Positions 26,561-34,460 of a DNA stretch of 64,000 bases are shown piece after piece. Origin of the DNA: UBA1847 sp942492205 (GTDB taxonomy: Bacteria > Pseudomonadota > Gammaproteobacteria > Steroidobacterales > Woeseiaceae); the NCBI GenBank assembly GCA_942492205.1, contig CALODT010000002.1:1-64000 (forward strand). Reading direction: 5' to 3'. Numbering within the stretch: the first letter of the stretch is position 1; every line of letters starts with the position of its first letter. The notes beneath the pieces are model-generated. The model was not told where the DNA came from and did not search any database. It saw nothing but the letters and a program-made list of their open reading frames with translations. The position numbers and the translations under genes are program-made.

Positions 26561-27483
26561 TGACCCAGGAGATGCGCGAAATAGTGGCCGGACTGAGCCA
26601 GCCGCAAAAGACGATATCGCCGAAGTATTTTTACGATGAGCGAGGCTCCCGGCTGTTCGATCAGATTACGGAACTGCCGGAGTATTACCTGACCGATGCC
26701 GAGCTCGAGATCATGCGCACCAACGTTGACGACATGGCGGATCTTGTCGGCAAGACGGCAAGCCTGATCGAGTTTGGCAGCGGCTCCAGCCTGAAAACCC
26801 GCATCCTGTTGCAGAATCTCGACGAGCTCGCGGCTTACGTGCCGGTCGATATTTCCGAGCAGCACCTGTACGCCTCGGCACAGCAGCTGCGCGGCGAGTT
26901 TCCCGGCATCGATATCCGGCCGGTGGTTGCGGATTTCACCAAGACCTTTTCCTTGCCGACGCCAACGATAATGCCGGTCAGGAACGTGGTGTATTTCCCG
27001 GGTTCGACAATCGGTAACTTCGAGCACGACATGGCGATGGAGCTGCTGCGCGTCATGCGTGCCGAGGCCGGTGATAACGGCGCGCTGCTGATCGGTGTGG
27101 ACCTGCAGAAGGATCCCGAGATCATCGATCGCGCGTACAACGACGAGGCCGGCGTGACGGCCGAGTTCAACCTCAACATGCTGCGTCACCTGAATAAGGA
27201 ATTCGGTGCCAACTTTGACCTCGATTCGTTTGAGCACAGCGCGGTGTACGATGAGGACGAGGGTCGCGTGGTGATCGAACTGATCAGCCAGGCCGAGCAG
27301 ACATTCGAGATCGCGGATCGCGAATTCGAACTCGCCGACGGCGAGTCGATCCTTACCGAGTATTCGCACAAGTACACGTTGCAGGGCTTCGCCGAGATGG
27401 CGGAAGCGGCGGGGTTCTCGGTAGCAAAGGTCTGGACGGACCCGGACGAGCTTTTCAGCGTGCAGTACTGCGTTAGCAGGTAG
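26560..27483 (+). CDS. egtD: L-histidine N(alpha)-methyltransferase EgtD
   Basis: S-adenosylmethionine-dependent enzyme that trimethylates histidine to hercynine, the substrate of EgtB. Family motifs: SPKYFYDERGSRLFDQITEL near the start, then PEYYLTDAE. The SAM-binding segment is LIEFGSGSSLKTRILL. VVYFPGSTIGNF and SEQHLYASAQQL follow, and the C-terminus is LFSVQYCVSR. Length is 307 aa. It is translationally coupled to egtB. A REP array begins 13 bases after the stop. Confidence 0.93.
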   Translation: MTQEMREIVAGLSQPQKTISPKYFYDERGSRLFDQITELPEYYLTDAELEIMRTNVDDMADLVGKTASLIEFGSGSSLKTRILLQNLDELAAYVPVDISEQHLYASAQQLRGEFPGIDIRPVVADFTKTFSLPTPTIMPVRNVVYFPGSTIGNFEHDMAMELLRVMRAEAGDNGALLIGVDLQKDPEIIDRAYNDEAGVTAEFNLNMLRHLNKEFGANFDLDSFEHSAVYDEDEGRVVIELISQAEQTFEIADREFELADGESILTEYSHKYTLQGFAEMAEAAGFSVAKVWTDPDELFSVQYCVSR

Positions 27484-27495
27484 GAACGTTGCGTT

Positions 27496-27845
27496 GTAGG
27501 AGCGCCCCCCAGGGCGCGAAGCGAAGCGGCAGCCGTCAGGCTGCCTGGACATCGCCCGCTGGGGCGGGCTCCTACAGGACGCTAGTGGAGACAACGGCGG
27601 CCTGATCATCACACCGTAGGAGCGCCCCCCAGGGCGCGAAGCGAAGCAGCAGCCGTCAGGCTGCCTGGACATCGCCCGCTGGGGCGGGCTCCTACAGGAC
27701 GCTAGTGCAGACAACGGCGGCCTGATCATCACACCGTAGGAGCGCCCCCAGGACGCGAAGCGAAGCGGCAGCCGTCAGGCTGCCTGGACATCGCCCGCTG
27801 GGGCGGGCTCCTACAGGACGCTGGTGCAGACAACGGCGGCCTGGG
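27496..27845. repeat. REP array, three units
   Basis: Units of about 120 bp begin near 27496, 27616 and 27736 with GTAGGAGCGCCCCC(C)AGG, the 'CCCCCCAGGGCG' flavour rather than 'GCCTTCGGC'. The spacer contains ACAACGGCGGCCTGATCATC. Each unit closes with GGGCGGGCTCCTACAGGACG. Confidence 0.9.
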
Positions 27846-27850
27846 CAGTG

Positions 27851-27899
27851 ATGGGGACATTCTACTTTTGCCCGTTGGGCAAAAGTAGAATGTCCCCAT
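27851..27899. repeat. perfect 23-bp hairpin
   Basis: Arms ATGGGGACATTCTACTTTTG plus CCC, and the exact inverse, separated only by GTT. It stands 4 bases past the yggX stop. Its sequence is unrelated to the REP units beside it. There is no T-run, so termination would rely on the stem alone. Confidence 0.9.
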
Positions 27900-27902
27900 G
27901 CG

Positions 27903-28175
27903 TCAGGTCGACGGCGGTACGAATTCCTTGGGTGCCGCCGAGCCGCCTGTGAAGAAGAACTTCTCCATCTCGGTCTCGAGAAACTTGCGCGCATCCGGCT
28001 CGATGGGCGACAGGCGGTACTCGTTGATCAGCATGGTCTGGTGACTCAGCCACCGTTGCCACGCTTCCTTGGATACATTGTCATAGATGCGCTGCCCGAG
28101 CTCGCCCGGATACGGCGCGTAGTCGAGGCCCTCGGCCCCTTCTCCCAACATGACACAGTTAATTGTGCGCGACAT
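27903..28175 (-). CDS. yggX: Fe(2+)-trafficking / oxidative damage protection protein YggX
   Basis: A 90-aa cytoplasmic protein beginning MSRTINCVMLGEGAEGLDYA with the conserved Cys7. PYPGELGQRIYDNVS, EAWQRWLSHQTMLINEYRL and EMEKFFF follow, all YggX hallmarks. It protects iron-sulfur enzymes against oxidation. It overlaps the end of mutY by 17 bases, the classical mutY-yggX pairing, which fits because MutY carries an iron-sulfur cluster. Confidence 0.95.
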   Translation of the reverse strand: MSRTINCVMLGEGAEGLDYAPYPGELGQRIYDNVSKEAWQRWLSHQTMLINEYRLSPIEPDARKFLETEMEKFFFTGGSAAPKEFVPPST

Positions 28176-29232
28176 CGCTACTCTTCTTGTGTTCTTCCAT
28201 CATTAATTGATCCAGTAGTTTTCGTACCGGGGCGGCTATGCCACCAGGCGGCGGTTCGTCCAGCTGGTACCAGGTGGCACCGTCACTGTCCGCTACTTTA
28301 CTCAAAGGTGAGTCAACTCGCACAAGTATCGGCTGGATGTCGAGGTCGTAGTGACTGAAGCTGTGACGCAGAATCTGCCACGGCTCCGCGACAGCCGCCG
28401 CTGCGCTGAGCTCATCCTCGCACCAGGCCTCGACGGTGCGATCGTCAAGCTCGGGCAGGCTCCACAGCCCTCCCCAGATACCGGCTTCCGGGCGGCGCTC
28501 GAGATAAACACGCGCTTCGGTGCGTGCGATAAGCATCGTCGTCGTTCGCAGCGGCTTTTCCTTCTTCGGCTTGCGCCCCGGATACAGGGTCACCGTGTCC
28601 GTCGCGTACGCCGTGCAGTCGCCCATGACCGGGCAGCGTGCGCAGGCTGGACTGCTGCGCGTGCAGAGCGTCGCGCCGAGATCCATGATCGCCTGTGTAT
28701 ACGCCGCCACACGATCGTCGGGCGTGTGCCTGTCCGCGAGCGCCCACAGCGCCTTCAGGACCGCGGTCTTGCCTGGCCAGCCCTCGATGGCTGCGTGCCG
28801 CGTCAGCACCCGCTTCACATTGCCATCGAGTATCGGATGCCGCTGGTCTCGCGACAGCGACAGGATCGCCCCGGCCGTGGAGCGCCCGATGCCGGGCAGC
28901 GCGGTGACCGCATCAATATCGTCGGGAAACACGCCGCCGTGTTCGGACACGATCATCCTTGCGGCGCGGTGCAGGTTTCTGGCGCGCGCGTAATAGCCCA
29001 GGCCGGACCAGTGATGCAGCACGTCATCCTGATCCGCGCTGGCAAGCGCGTCGATCGATGCGAAGCGCTGCATGAAACGCTCGAAGTACGGAATGACGGT
29101 CTGCACCTGGGTCTGCTGCAGCATGATCTCGGAGATCCAGATCGGGTACGGGTCCCTGCGTTGCTGCCACGGCAGATCCTTGCGCCCGTGTTCGTCGAAC
29201 CACGTCAGCAGACGGTCGGAAAAACTAGTCAA
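28159..29232 (-). CDS. mutY: A/G-specific adenine glycosylase MutY
   Basis: Removes adenine mispaired with 8-oxoguanine. The helix-hairpin-helix glycosylase domain includes WISEIMLQQTQVQTVIPYFE (catalytic Glu), VTALPGIGRSTAGAILS and LDGNVKRVLTRH (catalytic Asp). The 4Fe-4S loop is CTRSSPACARCPVMGDC (Cys-x6-Cys-x2-Cys-x5-Cys). The C-terminal NUDIX-like 8-oxoG recognition domain has GIWGGLWSLPEL. At 357 aa it is complete. It overlaps the upstream SRPBCC gene by 8 bases and yggX downstream by 17, so all are one transcript. Confidence 0.95.
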   Translation of the reverse strand: MTSFSDRLLTWFDEHGRKDLPWQQRRDPYPIWISEIMLQQTQVQTVIPYFERFMQRFASIDALASADQDDVLHHWSGLGYYARARNLHRAARMIVSEHGGVFPDDIDAVTALPGIGRSTAGAILSLSRDQRHPILDGNVKRVLTRHAAIEGWPGKTAVLKALWALADRHTPDDRVAAYTQAIMDLGATLCTRSSPACARCPVMGDCTAYATDTVTLYPGRKPKKEKPLRTTTMLIARTEARVYLERRPEAGIWGGLWSLPELDDRTVEAWCEDELSAAAAVAEPWQILRHSFSHYDLDIQPILVRVDSPLSKVADSDGATWYQLDEPPPGGIAAPVRKLLDQLMMEEHKKSSDVAHN

Positions 29233-29806
29233 TGATCAGGTCCGGATCGGCGCCAATGCCTCGCGCAATCTGTTCGATCCTGTCGATCGCATCGCCACCG
29301 TTGTTGCGAAACTTGCGCTTGATCAGGTAAGGGCCGATGCCGGGCGGTATCCAGAAATCCGGTTCCATCAGCAGCTTGTAGGAAACCACGGTGCCGCCGT
29401 TTTCCTCGACGAAGGTCCAGGATTCCCGGCTTAACTTGAAATCGCTGCTCGCGGGATCGGCGATGGCACGCAGCTCCTCGTTGACCTTCAGTTCAACGTA
29501 GCCCTGCCGCACGAACGACTTGCAAAAGAACAACAGGCACCCCTCGTTGCGCACGAAGTAGCCCGGCCTGCCTTGCTCGTCAGCGGCAAGATCGCGCGAC
29601 TCCGCAATAGCGCTGGAGAATTGTGTCGAAAGATCCCATTGGCGGAAGACTTCGAACACCTGCTCGACGCTTGCGTCGAACCACACCTCTGACGCCACCG
29701 TGTAGCGCCCCTTGTCGTGGTCCACCTGGATGCTGCGCAGCTCCGCGGCACACGTTGTGCCCACAGAGAACGCGAACAGCAGGACAGCCGCTGCGGCCTG
29801 CCTCAT
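29225..29806 (-). CDS. secreted SRPBCC/START-like protein, 193 aa
   Basis: A signal peptide (MRQAAAAVLLFAFSVGTTCA) precedes a START/polyketide-cyclase-like fold: YTVASEVWFDASVEQVFEVF, then ESWTFVEENGGTVVSYKLLM and WIPPGIGPYLIKRKFRNNGG. Proteins of this fold bind lipids or other hydrophobic ligands, here in the periplasm. The start overlaps the asmA-like stop by 4 bases (ATGA) and the end overlaps mutY. Linkage to an AsmA-family lipid-transfer or envelope protein suggests an envelope lipid role, which is inference. Confidence 0.8.
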   Translation of the reverse strand: MRQAAAAVLLFAFSVGTTCAAELRSIQVDHDKGRYTVASEVWFDASVEQVFEVFRQWDLSTQFSSAIAESRDLAADEQGRPGYFVRNEGCLLFFCKSFVRQGYVELKVNEELRAIADPASSDFKLSRESWTFVEENGGTVVSYKLLMEPDFWIPPGIGPYLIKRKFRNNGGDAIDRIEQIARGIGADPDLIID

Positions 29807-31980
29807 TTGCCGAACAGATCCTTCAGCTTGTCTTTCAGCTGATCCTCGATGTCTTCTTCCTCGGGCGCCTCTTCCGGCGCACCCTCGGCAGGCGCACCTT
29901 CAGCAGGCGTCTCGCCGTCAACATTGGCCGGCGGTGCTTCTTTCTTGTCACCGCCGAGCAGGCGATCAATCAGACGATCCTTGATTTCTTTCTCGACGCG
30001 CTTCTTGACCAGTTTCTCGATATCAGGCTTTACGCGCGGCGAGGTCAGTGAACCGGTGATCTTCATCGGTATAACCGCCTCGGTGAAGTCGGCAAGTTCT
30101 GCTTCCGTGACACCCTGCAAGGCATCGGGTCGCTCGAGCACGCGCGCAACGAGGCTGTAGTCAATCGTCGCCGCGGCAAGATCAACTTCGCCACTGCCGT
30201 TCAGGCGCATGAATGGCAGCTCTGCCACCAGGTCGTTGTTGCGCATGACGCCGTCAGTAACGACGCCGGTGGCGCTAACCGAGCTGAACTTGGTGCGCGC
30301 CGGCACACTTGGCTGCGGCGCTTCGCCGCCCTTGAGCAGTGCGCGGGCACGCCGCAACTCGTACCAGATGTCGGTACCTTCGTAGGCACCGTCATTGAGC
30401 TCGAACGCCATGTTGCCGGCGAGGCTTTTCTGGACGGCCGCCATGTCATTGCCACGACCATTCAGTGTGAATGCACCGTTGAGCGTGCCGGTGATGTTGT
30501 CCTGCTTGAACATCGCCTGCGCAAGGTCGGCGAGATTCACATTCTCGACTTTCTCATCGACCGACAACACCGGTATCGCTCCGGAGGCATTGATACGTAC
30601 GTCACCACTGTAGCTGCCGCCGAACAGGCTCGCCGACAGCGGATTCAAGCGCAGGCGCCCAGCGGCGACATTCAGGCCAAGCGTCGCATTCTCGAACAGC
30701 ATGTCGCCAAGCGTTGCTTCCTTCATGCGCAGATCCCCGCGCGCGTTGAAGCCGCGAATCAGCTCGGCCGGAATCTCGACCGGCACCGACTCCCCGTCGC
30801 CGGCTTGCGCCGCCTCACCTGCCGGCTCCATGTAACGGGCGAGCTCGATGCGATCGCCACTCAGATTGAAGCTGTACGTGCCGTTGCTGCTGCGCGGCGC
30901 CGAAAACGCTCCGGTGAAGGTCGTATCGTCGAGCTTCACGGTCACGTCTGTGAAGTCTATGGCCTTGCCGGTAACCGCCATGCTGGCATCGAAGATGACA
31001 CGGCTGAGCGCCGACGGGTCGGCGGTTTCCGGTACCTCGATATCGAGCAGCGACATCAGGCTCTTCGGCGAAAAGGCATCCACCTCGAGCTTTGCTTTGG
31101 GTAACACCGAGCCGGCGTATGAAAGCGGCTCGACGTCTGCCTTTAAATCGATACCAAGGATACTGAGCTCAAGGGGTTGCACGGTGGCGATTTGCTCTTT
31201 GGTCTTGAGCTCGATGCCGGGCGTCTCGAACCTGAGCCGCGTTGGTGAACTCGCGATACCTTCTACAACGCCGGCTACTGTCAAACCATCAACGATAACG
31301 AGACCTTCATCGAGGTCGAAGGACACGACCGTATCGAGCTCGATGTTGCCGCTTATTGCCGCCGGCTGCAGTTCGAACAGGAACGAGCCTTCGGCCGGTA
31401 CCGGTCGGCCGTTGCCGGCAACGTTACCGAGCTGCATGCGCATCTCGCTCAGGCGATACGTATCGCCGGACTGCCTGTCGGTGTAACTGATCGTGGTATC
31501 GCTGACGTTCACGCCGGATATTTCAAAGGCAGGGGCGGCTTCACCCTGAACCTCGGGCTCCGCTGTGTCTTCCGCGCCGACGAGATCCTCCCAGTTGCTC
31601 CGTCCCCTGGCATCGATCTCGAGGTTCAGTACCAGCGATTCCAGTTCCGCTGTGTCGATCGCAATCTCCTGGCGCAGCAGCATGGGCAGCAAGCGGATGC
31701 TGAGCTTCGCGCGCTGGAACGTCGCGAATGGCGCATCGCCGAAGCCGGGCGCATTGCCGAGCGTCGTCGGGCCAACCTCGATCGCAAACCACGGGAACAG
31801 GGACAGCGACACATCGCCTTCGATCGAGAGCTCCCTGCCGGTGTTTTCCTTGACCGCTGACGCTACGTCGTCGCGAAAATCGTTCGCATCGAAAAACAGC
31901 AGGAAATACGCAGCTGCGATGACGAAAAAAGTGACCAGCGCGAGGGCCACGCCGGCGAAAATCCTGGTAACTCGGCTCAT
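29803..31980 (-). CDS. AsmA-family protein, 725 aa
   Basis: An N-terminal transmembrane anchor (IFAGVALALVTFFVIAAAYF) is followed by the AsmA start motif (TGRELSIEGDVSLSLFPWFA, then IEVGPTTLGNAPGF). A long beta-rich periplasmic region follows, with the AsmA C-terminal domain containing GTLNGAFTLNGRGNDMAAVQ. The last about 80 residues are acidic and Pro/Ala-rich (DGETPAEGAPAEGAPEEAPE) and end in a Lys-rich helix. AsmA-like proteins are thought to bridge or organise lipid transport to the outer membrane. It is the first gene of the asmA-SRPBCC-mutY-yggX run. Confidence 0.9.
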   Translation of the reverse strand: MSRVTRIFAGVALALVTFFVIAAAYFLLFFDANDFRDDVASAVKENTGRELSIEGDVSLSLFPWFAIEVGPTTLGNAPGFGDAPFATFQRAKLSIRLLPMLLRQEIAIDTAELESLVLNLEIDARGRSNWEDLVGAEDTAEPEVQGEAAPAFEISGVNVSDTTISYTDRQSGDTYRLSEMRMQLGNVAGNGRPVPAEGSFLFELQPAAISGNIELDTVVSFDLDEGLVIVDGLTVAGVVEGIASSPTRLRFETPGIELKTKEQIATVQPLELSILGIDLKADVEPLSYAGSVLPKAKLEVDAFSPKSLMSLLDIEVPETADPSALSRVIFDASMAVTGKAIDFTDVTVKLDDTTFTGAFSAPRSSNGTYSFNLSGDRIELARYMEPAGEAAQAGDGESVPVEIPAELIRGFNARGDLRMKEATLGDMLFENATLGLNVAAGRLRLNPLSASLFGGSYSGDVRINASGAIPVLSVDEKVENVNLADLAQAMFKQDNITGTLNGAFTLNGRGNDMAAVQKSLAGNMAFELNDGAYEGTDIWYELRRARALLKGGEAPQPSVPARTKFSSVSATGVVTDGVMRNNDLVAELPFMRLNGSGEVDLAAATIDYSLVARVLERPDALQGVTEAELADFTEAVIPMKITGSLTSPRVKPDIEKLVKKRVEKEIKDRLIDRLLGGDKKEAPPANVDGETPAEGAPAEGAPEEAPEEEDIEDQLKDKLKDLFGK

Positions 31981-32123
31981 TGAAAGGCCCTTGATTAGCG
32001 AACAGCTAAGGGTATCAAACTGGGCTCGATTTCGTCGTATTCAAGCCCTCGTCCGGGGTGCGCGCGACGCAGCCCGGGCCCGCAGCCTGTGCCGGCCCGG
32101 GAAAAGCGCGCGGTTAGAGGCTG

Positions 32124-33005
32124 TCAGTCACGGCACAGGGTAACGCTGCCGTTCATCGTGGAAATGTCGATGCGACCATCGCCGTCGCCCTCTGTGAAGT
32201 CCAGGCTCCAGCCGGGCGCGTATTTGCTGGTGCGTTCAGGATCGGGACCGAAGCAGTTGCGAATTCTGCCATTGAACGTGCTGATATCGATCCTCGCCGA
32301 AACCTTACCGGCAAGCTCGATGTCGACGGCGCCGTTGACGGTTTCTGCCGACAACCTGCCGTCTTCCCGAAGCTGCGCGTCGAACACCAGCTGACCATTC
32401 ACCGAACTCAGGTCCACGCGATCGAACGAGCCTTCATCGACAATAACGTCGCCCGTTACCGATTCGCCGCTGACGGTGCCCGCAACCCGGAACAGCGTCA
32501 CGTCGCCCGATACCGTCGCAGCGCTCGTTTTCGTGTCCTGCTTGCTGCCGGACACCTCGATATCGCCGCTCACGGACTCGCCCGTGACGTCGCTGCCGGC
32601 CGCTTCAGTCGACACGTCGCCACTCACCGTATGCAGCCGCTGCTCGCCAAGGACATCCTTAACGTCGATGTCGGCACTGACGGTGCCCACGTCGATCGAA
32701 CTGTTCTTCGGAACGATGATGTGCAGGTCGCTATCGATGCCGCTTCCCATCCGTTTTGGTACCTTGACCTTGATCGTTACCTTGTCGCCATCGCGCTCGA
32801 AGATAAGCTCCTCGACTTTCTTGCCCAGTGTTCCGGTCACCTCGACCTCGTTGCGCGACCAGCCGGCAACCGTGACCTCGCCGGCAATGTTCGAGATATC
32901 GACATGTCCATCAGGGGCTGCGTCGAGCGTCTTGTCGACTTCTTCGTCCGCCATGACTGGCAAAGCCAGCATCAAGCCTGCGATCAATGTGATTAGTTTG
33001 TTCAT
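32124..33005 (-). CDS. secreted DUF4097 beta-repeat protein, 293 aa
   Basis: A signal peptide (MNKLITLIAGLMLALPVMAD) precedes repeated beta-strand units of the DUF4097 type (VSGDVSTEAAGSDVTGESVS, then GDIEVSG, TVSGDVTLF, ESVTGDVIVDEG). These predict a right-handed beta-helix in the periplasm. It ends STMNGSVTLCRD with one Cys. It lies 39 bases after an anti-sigma-like gene and is cotranscribed with an ECF sigma factor. DUF4097 proteins commonly accompany such pairs and may be their output or envelope sensor; the role is not proven. Confidence 0.85.
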   Translation of the reverse strand: MNKLITLIAGLMLALPVMADEEVDKTLDAAPDGHVDISNIAGEVTVAGWSRNEVEVTGTLGKKVEELIFERDGDKVTIKVKVPKRMGSGIDSDLHIIVPKNSSIDVGTVSADIDVKDVLGEQRLHTVSGDVSTEAAGSDVTGESVSGDIEVSGSKQDTKTSAATVSGDVTLFRVAGTVSGESVTGDVIVDEGSFDRVDLSSVNGQLVFDAQLREDGRLSAETVNGAVDIELAGKVSARIDISTFNGRIRNCFGPDPERTSKYAPGWSLDFTEGDGDGRIDISTMNGSVTLCRD

Positions 33006-33044
33006 GGTGTTTCTCTCTTCAATGTCCAGTCGGCAAACAACCGC

Positions 33045-33593
33045 CTAGACGTCATTCCTCATCATCATGCTTCGCGCCAGGCCACCGGCACGCCGCAGAA
33101 TTGAAAGTTCTTCGCGATAGGCCATCAGAAGCTTGGATTGCAGCAAGGCATTATCCGGCTCTTCGGCAAGTGCCTTGTTGATATCAAAAATTGCCTGGTG
33201 AACCAGTGCGAGATTGTTCTCGATCTCGGCGCGAGACTCGGGCGAAAGGCGCGCCAGTTCGTCGTCGAGCTGTGCAACGAGCTTGTCGCGCGCATCCTGA
33301 AAGTCGGGGCCGAGATTGTAGCGGCCGCCAAACGAGGTCTGTTCGAACAGCAGTTCAGGCGCAACTTGCGTGATGGGCTGCTGCTGGTCCTTGACCGCAA
33401 CGTAGGTTATCGCTGAAGACGCTGCGACCAGCAGCACAACCGCCGCCGCCTGCGCAAACATCGGCGTCCAGCGCTGCCGTTGCGGCGCATTGATTGCCTC
33501 CTCGATCCCCGGCCAGAGGTCGCGCTGCGGCGCAATCTCGGTTGCCAGCCCGCTGGCGGCCATCATCAGTTTGTCATCCGTTGTCTTGTTCAT
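33045..33593 (-). CDS. probable membrane anti-sigma factor, 182 aa
   Basis: The cytoplasmic N-terminus (LATEIAPQRDLWPGIEEAIN) is followed by one transmembrane helix (MFAQAAAVVLLVAASSAITY, residues about 45-65) and a helical periplasmic C-terminus (DARDKLVAQLDDELARLSPE and on). RDLWPGIE is typical of small anti-sigma proteins paired with ECF sigma factors. Its start overlaps the sigma gene stop by 4 bases, so production is coupled. It has no HxxxCxxC zinc motif, so it is not a ZAS-type sensor. Confidence 0.8.
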   Translation of the reverse strand: MNKTTDDKLMMAASGLATEIAPQRDLWPGIEEAINAPQRQRWTPMFAQAAAVVLLVAASSAITYVAVKDQQQPITQVAPELLFEQTSFGGRYNLGPDFQDARDKLVAQLDDELARLSPESRAEIENNLALVHQAIFDINKALAEEPDNALLQSKLLMAYREELSILRRAGGLARSMMMRNDV

Positions 33594-34192
33594 GCCTCGT
33601 ATCCCTGCTCCTGCAGCTGCTGGCTCAGCAAGCGGCGTGCGCGGTGCAGCTGCGCTTTGCTGGTGCCTGTTGCTATGCCGAGCATGTCACCTGTCTCGTC
33701 ATGGCTGTATCCGTAGACCGCATGCAAAACAAAAACGTGCCGCGCACCTTGCGGCAGCTGGTTGACGGCGTCCGACAGGTCTCGCAGCTCGCCGGCATCA
33801 TCGGCGACAAAAGTAGCGCCCGGCATTTCCGAAACCGCATGGATCCTGTCCCGCTCGCGTTTCGACTTGCGCATTCGTCCCAGCACGGTATTCACCGCAA
33901 CACGGTGCAGCCAGGTCGCGAAAGCGCTGTCGCCACGAAATTTCGCCAGTTGCTTCCAGGCCTGGATAAAGGCTTCCTGTGTGCAATCTTCCGCTTCGCT
34001 GACATTTCCCGTCATCCTCAGACACAGTCCGTAAACTTTATCGACATGCAGTCGATAAAGGGACTCGAACGCCCGGCTGTCGGACCGCTGCGCGCGTCGT
34101 ATCCACGCATCCTCATCAGCGACCTCGTCTGTAGGTGTTGCTGCCATCGGACGACTATAGTCGCTGCGGTTTGCGGTCAAAAGCGCTGCCAA
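33590..34192 (-). CDS. ECF-family RNA polymerase sigma factor
   Basis: Region 2: AFESLYRLHVDKVYGLCLRM, DCTQEAFIQAWKQLAKFRGD, SAFATWLHRVAVNTVLGRMR. Region 4: LPQGARHVFVLHAVYGYSHD, MLGIATGTSKAQLHRARRLL. The TTG at 34192 has GGGAG about 9 bases upstream and is used here. An in-frame ATG at 34147 would give the more typical N-terminus MAATPTDEVADEDAWIRR but lacks a ribosome site. It heads an operon with the anti-sigma and DUF4097 genes and probably regulates itself. Confidence 0.92.
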   Translation of the reverse strand: MAALLTANRSDYSRPMAATPTDEVADEDAWIRRAQRSDSRAFESLYRLHVDKVYGLCLRMTGNVSEAEDCTQEAFIQAWKQLAKFRGDSAFATWLHRVAVNTVLGRMRKSKRERDRIHAVSEMPGATFVADDAGELRDLSDAVNQLPQGARHVFVLHAVYGYSHDETGDMLGIATGTSKAQLHRARRLLSQQLQEQGYEA

Positions 34193-34460
34193 GTGCTTTT
34201 TCTCCCTTTATCTTGACCTTTGGATGCCGGCAACCACGATATGGTTTGAAATTCTTGACTTGGAATTGCCAAAAAACTTCGTCAAGCGACTGTCTTTGCT
34301 GGCTATTCTGGTATTATCCGTTTGGCCCTACACGACTGATGCCGATACCCGGCTCAACCGCAGAACGAAAACAAAATATGGCACCCATTGTTGCTTGTCC
34401 GTTTTCAGCAGTTATTGATGAAGTTACGGACAAGTTGCCACCAGCGGATTTGCGGCGCTG

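Noticed and set aside
32073..32101. CCCGGGCC..GGCCCGGG inverted repeat after the DUF4097 gene as a terminator
   Set aside because: No T-run follows on either strand and the loop is 13 bases; too weak to list as a terminator.
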